DNA of 64,000 nucleotides from Acidobacteriota bacterium (GCA_003223645.1 QHVT01000009.1:173860-237859), one strand, 5' to 3'. Shown: positions 1 to 8,421, counted from the stretch's first letter. Program-made: numbers and translations. The notes: a model not told the origin generated them from the letters alone.

Positions 1-34
1 GGGAGAAGGGCCACAAATCTCGATGTTCGTGTTT

Positions 35-89
35 GTTGCCCCTCGCCCCGCTATGCGGGGAGAGGGTGGCCGAAGGCCGGGTGAGGGGC
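35..89. repeat. Intergenic palindromic repeat, family F
   Basis: A palindrome with a CCCCGC...GCGGGG core and flanking CCCTC/GAGGG ends. A near-identical copy is at 28226..28281. It lies upstream of the ABC-F start codon and is read through in the same frame, which makes the open frame look 37 codons longer than the gene. Confidence 0.8.
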
Positions 90-133
90 GCGCGCCGGAA
101 GACATTCACGTCCACGGCTGTTCCGCCGCGAAC

Positions 134-1732
134 ATGATCTCGTTCGCCAACGTCAGCAAGCAGTACGGCAAGCAGGTCCTCTTCGTCGAAGCGTCGTTTC
201 AGCTCAATCCCGGCGAGAAGGCCGGGCTCGTCGGGCCGAATGGCGCCGGCAAGTCGACGCTGTTTCGGATGATCTGCGGCGAGGAATCGGCGGACGACGG
301 CACGATCAGTGTTCCGAAGAAGCTCGCCATCGGCTATTTCCGTCAGGAAGTGGATGAGATGCGAGGGCGGCCGGTGCTCGATGAAGCGATCGCCGGCAGC
401 GGTCGTCTCGGCGATCTGCATCACGAGCTGATCGAGCTGGAGCAGAACCTTCACGACGAAAAGGCGCTCGCTCGCTACGGCGAAGTGCAGGAGGAGTATC
501 AGCACCTCGGCGGCTACGACCTGGAAGCGCGCGCACGCGAGGTGTTGCACGGCCTCGGCTTCTCCGATGACATGATCGACCGCGACGTCGACGCGCTCTC
601 GGGCGGCTGGAAGATGCGCGTGTCGATGGCGAAGGTGCTGCTCGGCAGCTTCGACGTGCTGCTGCTCGACGAGCCGACGAACCATCTCGACATCGAATCG
701 ATCGTCTGGCTGGAGCGCTTTCTGAAAACTGTCCCCGCGACGATCCTCATGACCTCGCACGATCGCGACTTCATGAATCGCATCGTCACGAAGATCATCG
801 AGATCGACGACGGCGACATCCTCACCTACTCCGGCGACTACGACTTCTACGTGCGCGAGCGCGAGATGCGCGACGTGAACCAGGAAGCGGCGTACGCGCG
901 GCAGCAGGCGAAGCTGGCGAAAGAGCAACGCTTCATCGACCGCTTCACCGCGCACGCGGCGAAAGCGGCGCAGGTGCAGAGCCGCATCAAGATGCTGGAG
1001 AAGCAGGAGCGCGTGGAGCCGCCGAAGAAGCGGCGCGTGATGAAGTTCGATTTCCGCGCGCCGCAGCGCTCGGGGGAAGACGTCGTGCAGTTGAGTGGCG
1101 TGCAGAAATCGTTCGGCGCGCGCACGGTCTACGACGGCTTCGACTTCTACATCCGCCGCGGCGAGCGGTGGTGCGTGATGGGAAAGAACGGCGCGGGAAA
1201 ATCGACGCTGCTGAAGATGATCTCCGGCGCGCTGACGCCGGACGGCGGCTCGGTCCGACTCGGCGCGAGCCTGAAGTTGGGCTACTTCGCGCAGCAGTCG
1301 CTCGATCTTCTCGATTTCGATCTCACCGTTTGGGAGCAGATCCAGAAAGACTTTCCGCTCGAGTCGATCGGCGTCCTCCGCAGTCTCCTCGGCGCCTTCC
1401 AGTTCTCCGGCGACGACGTCGAGAAGAAAATCCGCTCGCTCTCCGGCGGCGAGAAGTCGCGTCTCGTCCTCGCGCGCATGCTCCTCGACCCGCCGAACTT
1501 CCTCGTCCTCGACGAGCCGACGAACCATCTCGACCTCGCCACAAAAGAGATGCTCGTCGAGGCTTTGCAGGATTTCCAAGGCACGATGCTCTTCGTGTCA
1601 CACGACCGCACGTTCCTGCGCGGCCTCTCGACGCGCGTCCTCGAGATCGGCGACACGCCGCGCACGTACGGCGGCTCGTACGTCGAGTACGTGGAAAGCA
1701 CCGGCGCGGAAGCACCGGGCGTGCACACGTAG
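134..1732 (+). CDS. ABC-F family ATPase (translation factor type)
   Basis: A soluble protein of 532 aa with two ABC ATPase domains in one chain and no membrane segment, the layout of ABC-F proteins that act on the ribosome. The first domain has Walker A GPNGAGKST at residues 34-42, signature LSGGW and Walker [13 protein letters not shown] basic linker rich in K, R and Q follows. The second domain has GKNGAGKST, LSGGE and [11 protein letters not shown]. The frame is open back to position 23, but the extra codons are repeat family F, and family members start like MISFANVSKQYG, so the ATG at 134 is chosen. A second ABC-F gene (Uup) lies 1.8 kb downstream on the other strand. Which ribosomal problem this paralog handles cannot be told from sequence. 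Confidence 0.93.
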   Translation: MISFANVSKQYGKQVLFVEASFQLNPGEKAGLVGPNGAGKSTLFRMICGEESADDGTISVPKKLAIGYFRQEVDEMRGRPVLDEAIAGSGRLGDLHHELIELEQNLHDEKALARYGEVQEEYQHLGGYDLEARAREVLHGLGFSDDMIDRDVDALSGGWKMRVSMAKVLLGSFDVLLLDEPTNHLDIESIVWLERFLKTVPATILMTSHDRDFMNRIVTKIIEIDDGDILTYSGDYDFYVREREMRDVNQEAAYARQQAKLAKEQRFIDRFTAHAAKAAQVQSRIKMLEKQERVEPPKKRRVMKFDFRAPQRSGEDVVQLSGVQKSFGARTVYDGFDFYIRRGERWCVMGKNGAGKSTLLKMISGALTPDGGSVRLGASLKLGYFAQQSLDLLDFDLTVWEQIQKDFPLESIGVLRSLLGAFQFSGDDVEKKIRSLSGGEKSRLVLARMLLDPPNFLVLDEPTNHLDLATKEMLVEALQDFQGTMLFVSHDRTFLRGLSTRVLEIGDTPRTYGGSYVEYVESTGAEAPGVHT

Positions 1733-1737
1733 TGTTG

Positions 1738-1822
1738 CAGATGGCAGATGACAGATGGCGGATGGCCCCGCCACCCGGGTCAGCCATCTGCCATTCGCCA
1801 TCTGCCATCAGCATCCGCCATC
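1738..1822. repeat. 7-bp tandem array with complementary arms
   Basis: The left arm repeats GATGGCA-type heptamers and the right arm repeats the complement TGCCATC, so the transcript could fold into a long hairpin. It fills the gap between the ABC-F stop and the next gene, ending about 22 nt before the ATG at 1845. Sister arrays are at 5670, 17275 and, with other units, 22514 and 26503. Confidence 0.85.
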
Positions 1823-1831
1823 CACCAGGCG

Positions 1832-1837
1832 TACAAT
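1832..1837 (+). promoter_or_regulatory. Predicted -10 element of a leaderless promoter
   Basis: TACAAT ends 7 nt before the ATG at 1845, so transcription would begin at or next to the start codon. No Shine-Dalgarno sequence is seen. No clear -35 is visible because that region is repeat sequence. Confidence 0.45.
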
Positions 1838-1844
1838 CCAGCTC

Positions 1845-2312
1845 ATGGATGCTGGCCGTGCTTTCAAATGGATCATCATTCTCGCGCTCGCCTTCGCCGT
1901 CTGGAAGTACGTCATTCCGTGGGTGAAGAACGAGGCCAATGGCATCGGCCGGTCGTCGAATATGTCGTCGGCGAGCGGCAATTCGCCGTGCGTCAGCGCC
2001 GCCGATAACGCGTCGAGCACGTGGGGGGGCGGGATCGGGCGCTACGTGAATCCGCCGTACGACCTCAACGCGTGGTCGGGCTTCAAGAGCAATGTCGACG
2101 GAAAGATCAGCAACGCGGAGTCGGAGTGCTCGTGCTCGGAGGACTCGTGCCGCACGGCGCGCAGCGCGATGAGCGATCTCCGCGGACTCGTCGCGGATCT
2201 CGACAGCGCGATTCGCGGCGGCGCTTCGCCGGGGCAGGACATCGTGCAGCGGCAGGAAGCGATCGACAACAAAATCAACGACGCCCGCGGGCTCGTCCAG
2301 TCGGGGAAGTGA
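1845..2312 (+). CDS. Small membrane-anchored protein, unknown function
   Basis: Unrecognised protein of 155 aa. One hydrophobic segment near residues 8-21 (IIILALAFAVW) would act as signal anchor. The rest is polar, rich in Ser, Asn and Asp, with a cysteine cluster ECSCSEDSC and a helical C-terminal half (SAMSDLRGLVADLDSAIRG...). The cysteine cluster suggests disulfides outside the membrane or metal binding; neither can be shown here. The open frame extends upstream into the heptamer array, which is not taken as coding. The ATG at 1845 follows a -10-like TACAAT. Confidence 0.65.
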   Translation: MDAGRAFKWIIILALAFAVWKYVIPWVKNEANGIGRSSNMSSASGNSPCVSAADNASSTWGGGIGRYVNPPYDLNAWSGFKSNVDGKISNAESECSCSEDSCRTARSAMSDLRGLVADLDSAIRGGASPGQDIVQRQEAIDNKINDARGLVQSGK

Positions 2313-2359
2313 CTCGCAGAGAATAACTTCCGGCCGAATTGGGTTCTGTCAGTCACACT

Positions 2360-3640
2360 ATGCCGTTTCGTAAACTAGAGCTCTGTCCGCAAATTCTTCA
2401 GTCCGTCAGCAATGCCGGCTACACCACTCCGACTCCGATTCAGAGCGCGGCGATTCCGCGCGTGCTCGCCGGCCGCGACCTGATCGGCATCGCACAGACC
2501 GGCACCGGCAAGACTGCCGCATTCGTGCTGCCGATCCTCGAACTGCTTTCGCGCAAACCCGCACATGGACGCGGTCCACGCGCCCTCGTCGTCGCGCCGA
2601 CGCGCGAGCTCGCCGCGCAGATCGACGAGAACGTCCGCCTCCTTGGCAAGACGATGCGCATCCGCTGCGCCACCATTTTCGGCGGCGTCGGCGAGAGACC
2701 GCAGATCGATGCCGTGCGCCGCGGCGTCGACATCATCGTCGCGACTCCGGGACGTCTGCTCGACCTGATGGGCGCCGGTCACGTCTCGCTGCGCAATGTC
2801 GAGATCGCGGTGCTCGATGAAGCCGACCGCATGCTCGATATGGGATTCCTCCCGCAAATCCGCCGCGTCGTCCACGCCCTTCCGAAAGAGCGCCAGACGC
2901 TGCTCTTCTCGGCGACGTTGTCGCCGGACATCGAGAAGATCACCAGCGAGTTCCTTCGCTCGCCGGAGACGATCGAGATCGGCCGCCGGGCGAATCCCGC
3001 CGAGACGGTCGCGCAGTTTCTCTACCCGGTGCCGAAGAGCCGCAAGATCGATCTGCTTCTGCATCTCCTCCGCGACCCCTCGCTCGATTCGGTGCTGGTC
3101 TTCTCGCGCACGAAACACGGCGCCGACAAGATCACCCGCCGGCTGAAGCAGGCGGGCGTGGACGCGGCCGCGATTCATTCGAACCGCAGCCAGAGCCAGC
3201 GCATCCAGGCGCTCGACGCGTTCAAGCGCGGACACGCGCGCGTCCTCGTCGCAACCGACATCGCCTCGCGCGGGATCGACGTCGAGGGCATCTCGCACGT
3301 CGTCAACTTCGATTTCCCCATGCATCCGGAGGATTACGTGCACCGCATCGGACGCACGGGACGCGCGGCGGCTACGGGAGACGCGGTGAGCTTCGTGACG
3401 CCCGATGACGAGGAGTACGTGCGGCTGCTGGAGAAGATGATCAAGAAGACGATCGCGCGGAAGAAGGTGACGGGATTCGATTACAGCGATCACGCGCCGC
3501 TCGTTGCCTATCACGCACCCAGGGCTAAGCCAGCTTCGCTTCCAGCTCGGCCCACCGCGCGTAAAGTCGATCCACCGCGCCCTGCGCTGCGTTCAGCTCC
3601 GCGTACCGCTGCTGCAAAGCCTGCGCGTCGGTGGCGATGA
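2360..3640 (+). CDS. rhlE: DEAD-box RNA helicase, RhlE type
   Basis: ATP-dependent RNA helicase of 426 aa. The motifs appear in order: Q motif [11 protein letters not shown], Walker [33 protein letters not shown], and the C-terminal RecA domain with [11 protein letters not shown] and HRIGRTGRA. The tail after residue about 385 is short, basic and Ala/Pro/Arg-rich, as in RhlE proteins, and would help RNA binding. The ATG at 2360 gives [13 protein letters not shown], the usual family N-terminus; seven further codons upstream are open. The last 38 codons and the stop overlap the 3' end of the convergent uup gene by 116 nt. Confidence 0.92.
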   Translation: MPFRKLELCPQILQSVSNAGYTTPTPIQSAAIPRVLAGRDLIGIAQTGTGKTAAFVLPILELLSRKPAHGRGPRALVVAPTRELAAQIDENVRLLGKTMRIRCATIFGGVGERPQIDAVRRGVDIIVATPGRLLDLMGAGHVSLRNVEIAVLDEADRMLDMGFLPQIRRVVHALPKERQTLLFSATLSPDIEKITSEFLRSPETIEIGRRANPAETVAQFLYPVPKSRKIDLLLHLLRDPSLDSVLVFSRTKHGADKITRRLKQAGVDAAAIHSNRSQSQRIQALDAFKRGHARVLVATDIASRGIDVEGISHVVNFDFPMHPEDYVHRIGRTGRAAATGDAVSFVTPDDEEYVRLLEKMIKKTIARKKVTGFDYSDHAPLVAYHAPRAKPASLPARPTARKVDPPRPALRSAPRTAAAKPARRWR

Positions 3641-5303
3641 GCGGATCTTCCGCTTTGCGTTTCGCTTCGCTCAAGCGCTCCTCGGCTTCGAGCAACGCGG
3701 CTTCCATCTGATCGAACTCGCGCTGTTCCAGGTACGACAGCCGCTTCGGTTTCTCGCTTGTGGAGCGGCGCCCGCTTCGGGCGCCGGGATCTCGCGAGAA
3801 ATCGGCGGCCGAAGCGGCCGCCGCTCCACTCGCTTGTTCGTAATCGGCGAAGTATTCGGCGTTACCACGCCCATCTAACGAAAGCACCCGCGTCGCGACG
3901 CGATCGAGCAAGTACCGATCGTGCGTGACGAGGACGAGCGCGCCAGGAAACTCGAGGAGCGATTCTTCGAGGACGTCGAGCGTCGGGATGTCGAGGTCGT
4001 TCGTCGGCTCGTCCATCACCAGCAAGTCCGCCGGCTGCAGCATCAGTCGCGCGAGGACGATGCGTGCCTTCTCGCCGCCCGACAATTTCGACACCGGCGT
4101 CTCGAGTTGTTCGGCGCGGAAGAGAAATCGCTTCGCCCAGCCGGCGACGTGCACCGCTCGTCCCTGATGCATCACGCTGTCGCCTTCCGGCGCGAGCGCG
4201 CGCTTGAGCGTGAGCGCCGGATCGAGGCTCTCGCGGTTTTGCTCGAAGTAGACGACGCGCAATCCGTCAACACGCTCGATCGTGCCGGCGTCCGGCGCGA
4301 GCTCGCCGACGATGATGCGCAGCAGCGTCGTTTTCCCTGAGCCGTTGGGACCGACGACGCCGAGGCGGGAGCCGGGAGTGAGAAGGACATCGAGGTTCGA
4401 GAAGAGCGGAGACTTCGTCAGGCCGCGCGCGGACCAGAGGCGTTTCGTTTTTCGCTGCGACGCCGCGAATTCGATCTCCGCCGATGACGTCGCGCTGCGC
4501 GTGCGGCTCTCGTCCAGCTCCTCGATCAAACGATCGGCGTTCTGAATGCGCGCCTTCGCCTTCGTCGAGCGCGCCTTCGGACCGCGGCGCAGCCACTCCA
4601 TCTCCCGGCGCACGAGATTCGCGAGCGTCTCCTGATACGCCGCCTCGTTGCGCAGCACTTCATCGCGCTTCTCCAGCAAATCACTGTACGTACCGCTCAC
4701 TTGCAGGAGTCCGCCCGCGTACGCGCGATTCAGCTCCAGCATCCGCTTGGTGATGTTCTCGAGGAAATAGCGGTCGTGGCTGACGACCACGAACGCCTTC
4801 GGCTCCTCGCGCAGCAGCTCTTCGAGCCACAAAATTGCTGCAATGTCGAGATGATTCGTCGGCTCGTCGAGCAGCAGCACATCCGGCTCGCGCACCAGCT
4901 CGCGCGCGATCGCGAGGCGCTTCCGCCATCCTCCCGAAAGCGTGTCCGTCTTCGTGTCGCGGTCGCTGAAGCGCGCTTTGCCTAACGCGAGGGCAACGTG
5001 CGCGAACTTCTCGTGCTCCTCCCCTTCGAGCGCGTCGAGCAGCACTTCTTCGACGGATTTCCCCGGCGCGAAGACGGGATCCTGCGGCACGTAGCCGACG
5101 CGCACGCCTTTGCGCACCACGCGCGCGCCCGCGTCGGGATCGTCGATGCCGGCGAGAATCTTCAGCAGCGTCGACTTGCCCGACCCGTTCGGACCGACGA
5201 GTCCGACGTGATCTCCGTCATTCAACGCGAACGACAAATTCGCGAACAACGGCCGCGCGCCGAACGACTTCGTCAGATTCTCAGCCGAAAGAAGAAGGCT
5301 CAT
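3525..5303 (-). CDS. uup: ABC-F ATPase Uup
   Basis: Uup-type ABC-F protein of 592 aa. It has two ATPase domains (Walker [10 protein letters not shown] and GPNGSGKTT; Walker [12 protein letters not shown] and [11 protein letters not shown]; signatures LSGGW and LSGGE) and a C-terminal coiled-coil domain ([17 protein letters not shown] onward), the DNA/RNA-binding tail typical of Uup. Just before the coiled coil a stretch rich in Ala, Gly, Arg and Ser ([17 protein letters not shown]) does not look like the family. It is the translation of a palindromic repeat of family B at 3760..3829. Its 3' end is antisense to the helicase 3' end. Confidence 0.93.
   Translation of the reverse strand: MSLLLSAENLTKSFGARPLFANLSFALNDGDHVGLVGPNGSGKSTLLKILAGIDDPDAGARVVRKGVRVGYVPQDPVFAPGKSVEEVLLDALEGEEHEKFAHVALALGKARFSDRDTKTDTLSGGWRKRLAIARELVREPDVLLLDEPTNHLDIAAILWLEELLREEPKAFVVVSHDRYFLENITKRMLELNRAYAGGLLQVSGTYSDLLEKRDEVLRNEAAYQETLANLVRREMEWLRRGPKARSTKAKARIQNADRLIEELDESRTRSATSSAEIEFAASQRKTKRLWSARGLTKSPLFSNLDVLLTPGSRLGVVGPNGSGKTTLLRIIVGELAPDAGTIERVDGLRVVYFEQNRESLDPALTLKRALAPEGDSVMHQGRAVHVAGWAKRFLFRAEQLETPVSKLSGGEKARIVLARLMLQPADLLVMDEPTNDLDIPTLDVLEESLLEFPGALVLVTHDRYLLDRVATRVLSLDGRGNAEYFADYEQASGAAAASAADFSRDPGARSGRRSTSEKPKRLSYLEQREFDQMEAALLEAEERLSEAKRKAEDPLIATDAQALQQRYAELNAAQGAVDRLYARWAELEAKLA
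3760..3829. repeat. Palindromic repeat family B inside uup
   Basis: Starts GTGGAGCGG and ends CCGCTCCAC, with inner arms GGCGCCCG/CGGGCGCC and GGCGGCCGAAGCGGCCGCC around CTCGCGAGAAAT. It is nearly identical to the right half of the element at 10800..10940. It is flanked by the 8-bp direct repeat CTCGCTTG (3753-3760 and 3829-3836), which could be a target duplication. It is translated as part of Uup. Confidence 0.88.
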
Positions 5304-5399
5304 AGGCGCACAGGCTCATGGGCTCACAGGCTCATGGGCTCACAGCGGCTTCTCTGAGCCTGTGAGCCTTTGAGCCTTTGAGCCTTGATCCCCGTGAGC
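5304..5399. repeat. Short tandem/inverted GGCTCA repeats
   Basis: Alternating GGCTCATGGGCTCACA units followed by complementary GAGCCTGTGAGCC and TTTGAGCC units. They fill the gap between the uup start and the stop of the next minus-strand gene. A similar block lies at 16545..16630, upstream of the A2M gene. Confidence 0.75.
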
Positions 5400-5639
5400 C
5401 TATCCCAACGCGCGTAACTCGTTCTCGAGATGCGCCAGCGCATTCTTCAACGCCGCCCGATGCACCTCGGACTTCGCACTCGCCAGCTCGTTCATCACGC
5501 GCCGCTTCGAGAGCTCGAGACTCTCCCGCTTCGTGCGAAGTTCGAGCTCTTCACGACTGGGCTGATCCGTGCGTCTGACGGACCGGCGCTCATCGAGCTG
5601 CTGCGATTCGACGGACTTGCTTTCGAACCCGCGTGCCAT
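5400..5639 (-). CDS. Small conserved protein starting MARGFESKSV
   Basis: A 79-aa soluble, highly charged protein, predicted mostly helical (REELELRTKRESLELSKRR...). I recall similar MARGFESKSV-type small proteins from acidobacterial genomes, but no function is known to me. The start at 5639 is chosen because the motif begins there; earlier in-frame Met codons come from the heptamer array. It is divergent from the sigma factor gene, with the array between them. Confidence 0.6.
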   Translation of the reverse strand: MARGFESKSVESQQLDERRSVRRTDQPSREELELRTKRESLELSKRRVMNELASAKSEVHRAALKNALAHLENELRALG

Positions 5640-5669
5640 GGTGATTTGCGCGTGCATCATACGTTCCCG

Positions 5670-5788
5670 ATGGCAGATGGCAGATGGCGGATGGCAGATG
5701 GCAGATGGCAGATGGCAGAAGCGGGGGTCCGGGCCATCCGCCATCTGCCATCTGCCATCTGCCATCCGCCATCCGCCATCTGCCATCC
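5670..5788. repeat. 7-bp tandem array with complementary arms
   Basis: The left arm has about seven GATGGCA/GATGGCG heptamers, the right arm about nine TGCCATC/CGCCATC heptamers, with a short GC-rich loop. Arms are almost perfectly complementary. The array lies between divergent genes and ends about 38 nt before the sigma factor ATG. Confidence 0.9.
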
Positions 5789-5826
5789 CCGAACGAAACG
5801 AGAGTTGGACGTGTTAGTAGAGAGGC

Positions 5827-6441
5827 ATGAAGAACTCGTGGACAGGTGAGGCCGTGTGGCGCTCCGAGCCCGCCGAAGAAAATCTGGCGGTCGCCGTCCA
5901 CCGTTGTGAAACGGGCGCGCTGGAGCGGCTGATCGATCGCTACGAGCGCGCGCTCTACAGCTACGCGTACGGCATTCTGCAGAATGCCTTCGACGCGCAA
6001 GAGGTCGTTCAGGACGCGATGCTGCGCGCGCATCGCGCTCTCACGCGGCAGTACAACGAGCAGCGTTGCATCGACTTGGCGCTGCGGCCGTGGCTGTTTC
6101 GCATGACGCGCAATCTTTGTCTCAACAAACGCCGCTCGAAAACGCGCGCGCTGGAGCAGCCGCTCGAGACGTTCGACGACGGCCGCCTCGGTCCGTTCGT
6201 CCGCCATCACGGCGAGGACGCGGAGCGCCGCGAGGATGCCGAGCTGCTCCGCCGCGCGATGGGCGCCCTGCCCGTCGAAGCGCGCGAGCTGATCGTCCTT
6301 CGATTCATGGAAGACATGTCCTACGGAGAAATCGCCAGGACCGTCGGCGCGACCGAGTCCGCGCTGCGCGGAAAAGTCTTTCGCTCCCTGAAGCTCCTGA
6401 GGGATGCGCTGGAGAAAAAAGGAGTCACCCATGCGGTGTAG
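5827..6441 (+). CDS. ECF-type RNA polymerase sigma factor
   Basis: A sigma-70 family factor of 204 aa. Region 2 spans about residues 30-110 (ALERLIDRYERALYSYAYGI, AQEVVQDAMLRAHRAL, RPWLFRMTRNLCLNKRR) and region 4 about residues 135-195 (LPVEARELIVLRFMEDMSYG, EIARTVGATESALRGKVFRSL). It lacks regions 1 and 3, as ECF factors do. The stop overlaps the start of the next gene by 11 nt, so the two are translationally coupled, the usual sigma/anti-sigma arrangement. The next gene carries a ZAS zinc motif fused to DNA-alkylation-repair domains, so the factor probably controls an alkylation response. Confidence 0.9.
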   Translation: MKNSWTGEAVWRSEPAEENLAVAVHRCETGALERLIDRYERALYSYAYGILQNAFDAQEVVQDAMLRAHRALTRQYNEQRCIDLALRPWLFRMTRNLCLNKRRSKTRALEQPLETFDDGRLGPFVRHHGEDAERREDAELLRRAMGALPVEARELIVLRFMEDMSYGEIARTVGATESALRGKVFRSLKLLRDALEKKGVTHAV

Positions 6442-7363
6442 ATCGGTTCTGACTCGCATCGATGCCATGCGCACCGGCGAGCTCGCCTCAACGGATCGCG
6501 ACGAGATCCACGAGCACATCGGCGATTGCCGGAGCTGCAACGAGTCCGTCGCCGACGTCGACGTCTTCGCACAAACCATCAAGTCGCTCGCCGCCGCGCC
6601 GCCACGCTCGTGCCGCGATGCAGTGACGGGCAAATGCAGTGATTCATACGCGCGCATCACCGCGAGCGGAGAAACGGTGTGGGTCGCGTTCACCGATCGG
6701 GGCCTGCGCATGATCCATCGCGGCGGCACGCTCGAAGATGTGCGCGAGCGTTACGCGAACAGACACGCGCGCACGCTCACCGAGGCGAAGCTGCCGGAGA
6801 AGTTCCGCAAGCAGGTCGAGGCGGCGTTGCGCGGCGAAGGAGTCGACGATCCGCAGATCGACTGGGACGACGACTTCTCCGGCATCGAGCGCGACGTGCT
6901 GAAGATGCTGACGCGCATTCCGCGCGGCGAAGTGCGCACCTACTCATGGATCGCGCAACAGGTCGGACGGCCGGGAGCGGTGCGCGCGGTCGGCAACATC
7001 TGCGCGCGCAACGTCGTCCCGTTCGTCGTGCCGTGTCACCGCGTCGTGCCCGCGTCGGGCGGAGTCGGCCAGTACGCGTTCGGCAGCGCGCTCAAACGCG
7101 AGCTGCTGAAACGCGAAGGCGTCGACGTCGACGCGCTCGAGGCACTGGCCAGGAAAAACGTCCGCTTCATCGGATCGAAGACCACGAAAATCGTCTGCTT
7201 CCCGACCTGTCGCGATGCGCGTCGCATTCGCGAGGAGAACCGCGTCCCTTTTCAGGACGCCGCGGCGGCAGAACAGAAAGGGTTCCGTCCATGCAGGAAA
7301 TGCCAGCCGTTCGCGGCGCGAACAACGTCGTCCAAATCCCGCTCTTCCCGCGTCTCGTCATAA
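6431..7363 (+). CDS. Zinc-finger anti-sigma / O6-methylguanine methyltransferase / Ada zinc-domain fusion
   Basis: A 310-aa fusion. Residues 1-60 carry the anti-sigma ZAS motif H29-x3-C33-x2-C36. Residues about 75-235 are the methyltransferase domain of MGMT/Ogt, with ICARN and the acceptor PCHRV (Cys202) followed by GGVGQYAFG. Residues about 243-295 are an Ada-type metal-binding domain with Cys256-x3-Cys260 and Cys288-x2-Cys291 (CFPTC and FRPCRKC), matching the ligands that take methyl groups from phosphotriesters in Ada. Ada normally runs zinc domain, AraC helix-turn-helix, methyltransferase. Here the order is reversed and no AraC domain exists; a sigma partner takes its place. The ATG at 6431 overlaps the sigma stop. 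Self-methylation may release the sigma factor; that is inference. Confidence 0.88.
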   Translation: MRCRSVLTRIDAMRTGELASTDRDEIHEHIGDCRSCNESVADVDVFAQTIKSLAAAPPRSCRDAVTGKCSDSYARITASGETVWVAFTDRGLRMIHRGGTLEDVRERYANRHARTLTEAKLPEKFRKQVEAALRGEGVDDPQIDWDDDFSGIERDVLKMLTRIPRGEVRTYSWIAQQVGRPGAVRAVGNICARNVVPFVVPCHRVVPASGGVGQYAFGSALKRELLKREGVDVDALEALARKNVRFIGSKTTKIVCFPTCRDARRIREENRVPFQDAAAAEQKGFRPCRKCQPFAARTTSSKSRSSRVSS

Positions 7364-8028
7364 ACCATGTGAGTGCCGCTGCCCCCAGCGGCACCGCGAC
7401 CGCTGAGGGCAGCGGTCGCCACATCGCAGAAGTAACCGCGCTCTCGCGTCCCGCACGCACGTTCACCGGCGACTTCTACTTCACGCATCGCGAGCGCGAT
7501 CGTCTCTGGCTCGCACACGGCGACGTCGCGGGCAAGGGACTGCCGGCCGCGATCGTGATGGCGATGATCCAGGAAGAGCTCGAGCATCGCATCACCGCCT
7601 GCGCGGCGACGCAATGCGATCCCGCGGTGACGATGCAGCGGCTGCACGAGTTCCTCCGTCCGCTGCTGCCGCAGAATCGCTTCGCCACCGGCGTGATCGG
7701 AACGCTGCGCGAAGACGGCATGCTGACGATTGCTAACGGCGGTCACTGCCCGCCGCTGATCATCCGCCGCGACGGATCGATCGACGAGATCGGCTCGACC
7801 GGCCCACTCCTCGGCATCCTCCATCACGCCGAATGGCGCTCCACGACGACGCGCCTCGGCCGCGGCGAAACGCTCGTCCTCTACAGCGACGGCGTCACCG
7901 AGTCATGCGCCGACCTCGGCGTCGCCGGACTGAAGGAAGTGCTGAAAACCGCGCGCACGCCGGAAGAAGTCGTCGCAAAGATCGGCAAGCCGATGGACGA
8001 CGTGACGCTGGTAATGGTCCGGCGCTAA
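7291..8028 (+). CDS. SpoIIE/RsbU-type PP2C serine phosphatase
   Basis: A stand-alone PP2C phosphatase domain of about 245 aa. Motifs: RPARTFTGDFY, GDVAGKGLPAAIVMAM, NGGHCPPLII, LYSDGVTES and DDVTLVMVRR, which include the metal-binding aspartates. No sensor domain precedes it. The first ATG in frame near the domain is 7291 (or 7300), overlapping the fusion gene by about 70 nt. A GTG at 7369 is also possible. Residues between the overlap and the catalytic domain are the translation of a palindromic repeat (7369..7424). Phosphatases of this type act on anti-anti-sigma proteins; none is encoded nearby, so its substrate is open. It is probably co-transcribed with the sigma/anti-sigma pair. Confidence 0.85.
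   Translation: MQEMPAVRGANNVVQIPLFPRLVINHVSAAAPSGTATAEGSGRHIAEVTALSRPARTFTGDFYFTHRERDRLWLAHGDVAGKGLPAAIVMAMIQEELEHRITACAATQCDPAVTMQRLHEFLRPLLPQNRFATGVIGTLREDGMLTIANGGHCPPLIIRRDGSIDEIGSTGPLLGILHHAEWRSTTTRLGRGETLVLYSDGVTESCADLGVAGLKEVLKTARTPEEVVAKIGKPMDDVTLVMVRR
7369..7424. repeat. Palindromic repeat family A inside the phosphatase gene
   Basis: Contains GCGACCGCTGAGGGCAGC and ends GGTCGCCACAT, like the copies at 8176, 20913 and 30288. It is translated (SAAAPSGTATAEGSGRH) just before the PP2C domain. Confidence 0.8.
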
Positions 8029-8034
8029 CGTTTC

Positions 8035-8190
8035 GTTGTGGTGACCGCTGTTGTGGTGACCGCTGTTGTGGTGACCGCTGTTGTGGTGACCGCTGTTGTG
8101 GTGACCGCTGTTGTGGTGACCGCTGTTGTGGTGACCGCTGTTGTGGTGACCGCTGTTGTGGTGACCGCTGTTGTGGTGACCGCTGCCCTC
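8035..8190. repeat. 15-bp tandem array (GTGACCGCTGTTGTG), about 10 copies
   Basis: Nine near-perfect head-to-tail copies of GTGACCGCTGTTGTG from 8041, the tenth running into GTGACCGCTGCCCTCAGCGG. The unit equals the left end of repeat family A, so the array looks like an amplified terminus of that element. Confidence 0.92.
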
Positions 8191-8268
8191 AGCGGTCACC
8201 GCGCCGCCTATGGCGGCGCCAGCGGCGCTGCGCGCCGCCGCGACCGCTGAGGGCAGCGGTCGCCACAT
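8176..8268. repeat. Palindromic repeat family A, intergenic
   Basis: A full-length palindrome starting GTGACCGCTGCCCTCAGCGG and ending with the complement GGGCAGCGGTCGCCAC, with an inner GGCGGCGCCAGCGGCGC core. Lies between genes that converge. Confidence 0.88.
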
Positions 8269-8421
8269 AGCGCAGCGAAACAGGATGTCCCTCGCTCAGT
8301 GCTAGGAGCTTGCGCGGCAGAAACCGCGATCTCAGGCGCGTTGCGCCGCTCGAAGCCGCAGTCGTGACGTGGCGGCAAGCAGGCCGCAAGGCGGAGCAAT
8401 CCACGCAGCCGCCCGTGGCGG

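Larger units (their letters stand above)
8029..8421. other. Gene-free spacer filled with repeats
   Basis: About 390 bp between the phosphatase and the end of the propeller gene. It holds the 15-bp tandem array and a full family A element. From 8270 to 8421 no gene, RNA or clear signal was seen. Small frames here in both strands are repeat translations. Confidence 0.7.

Noticed and set aside
23..133. 37-residue N-terminal extension of the first ABC-F protein
   Set aside because: The codons are a copy of repeat family F; the family starts at the Met at 134.
6679..7290. N-terminal 200 residues of the frame that contains the PP2C phosphatase
   Set aside because: Arg/Ala-rich shadow of the Ada fusion gene, which has clear motifs in another frame.
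8035..8190. CRISPR array
   Set aside because: The 15-bp units are head to tail with no spacers and no cas genes nearby. The same holds for the 7-bp and 21-bp arrays.
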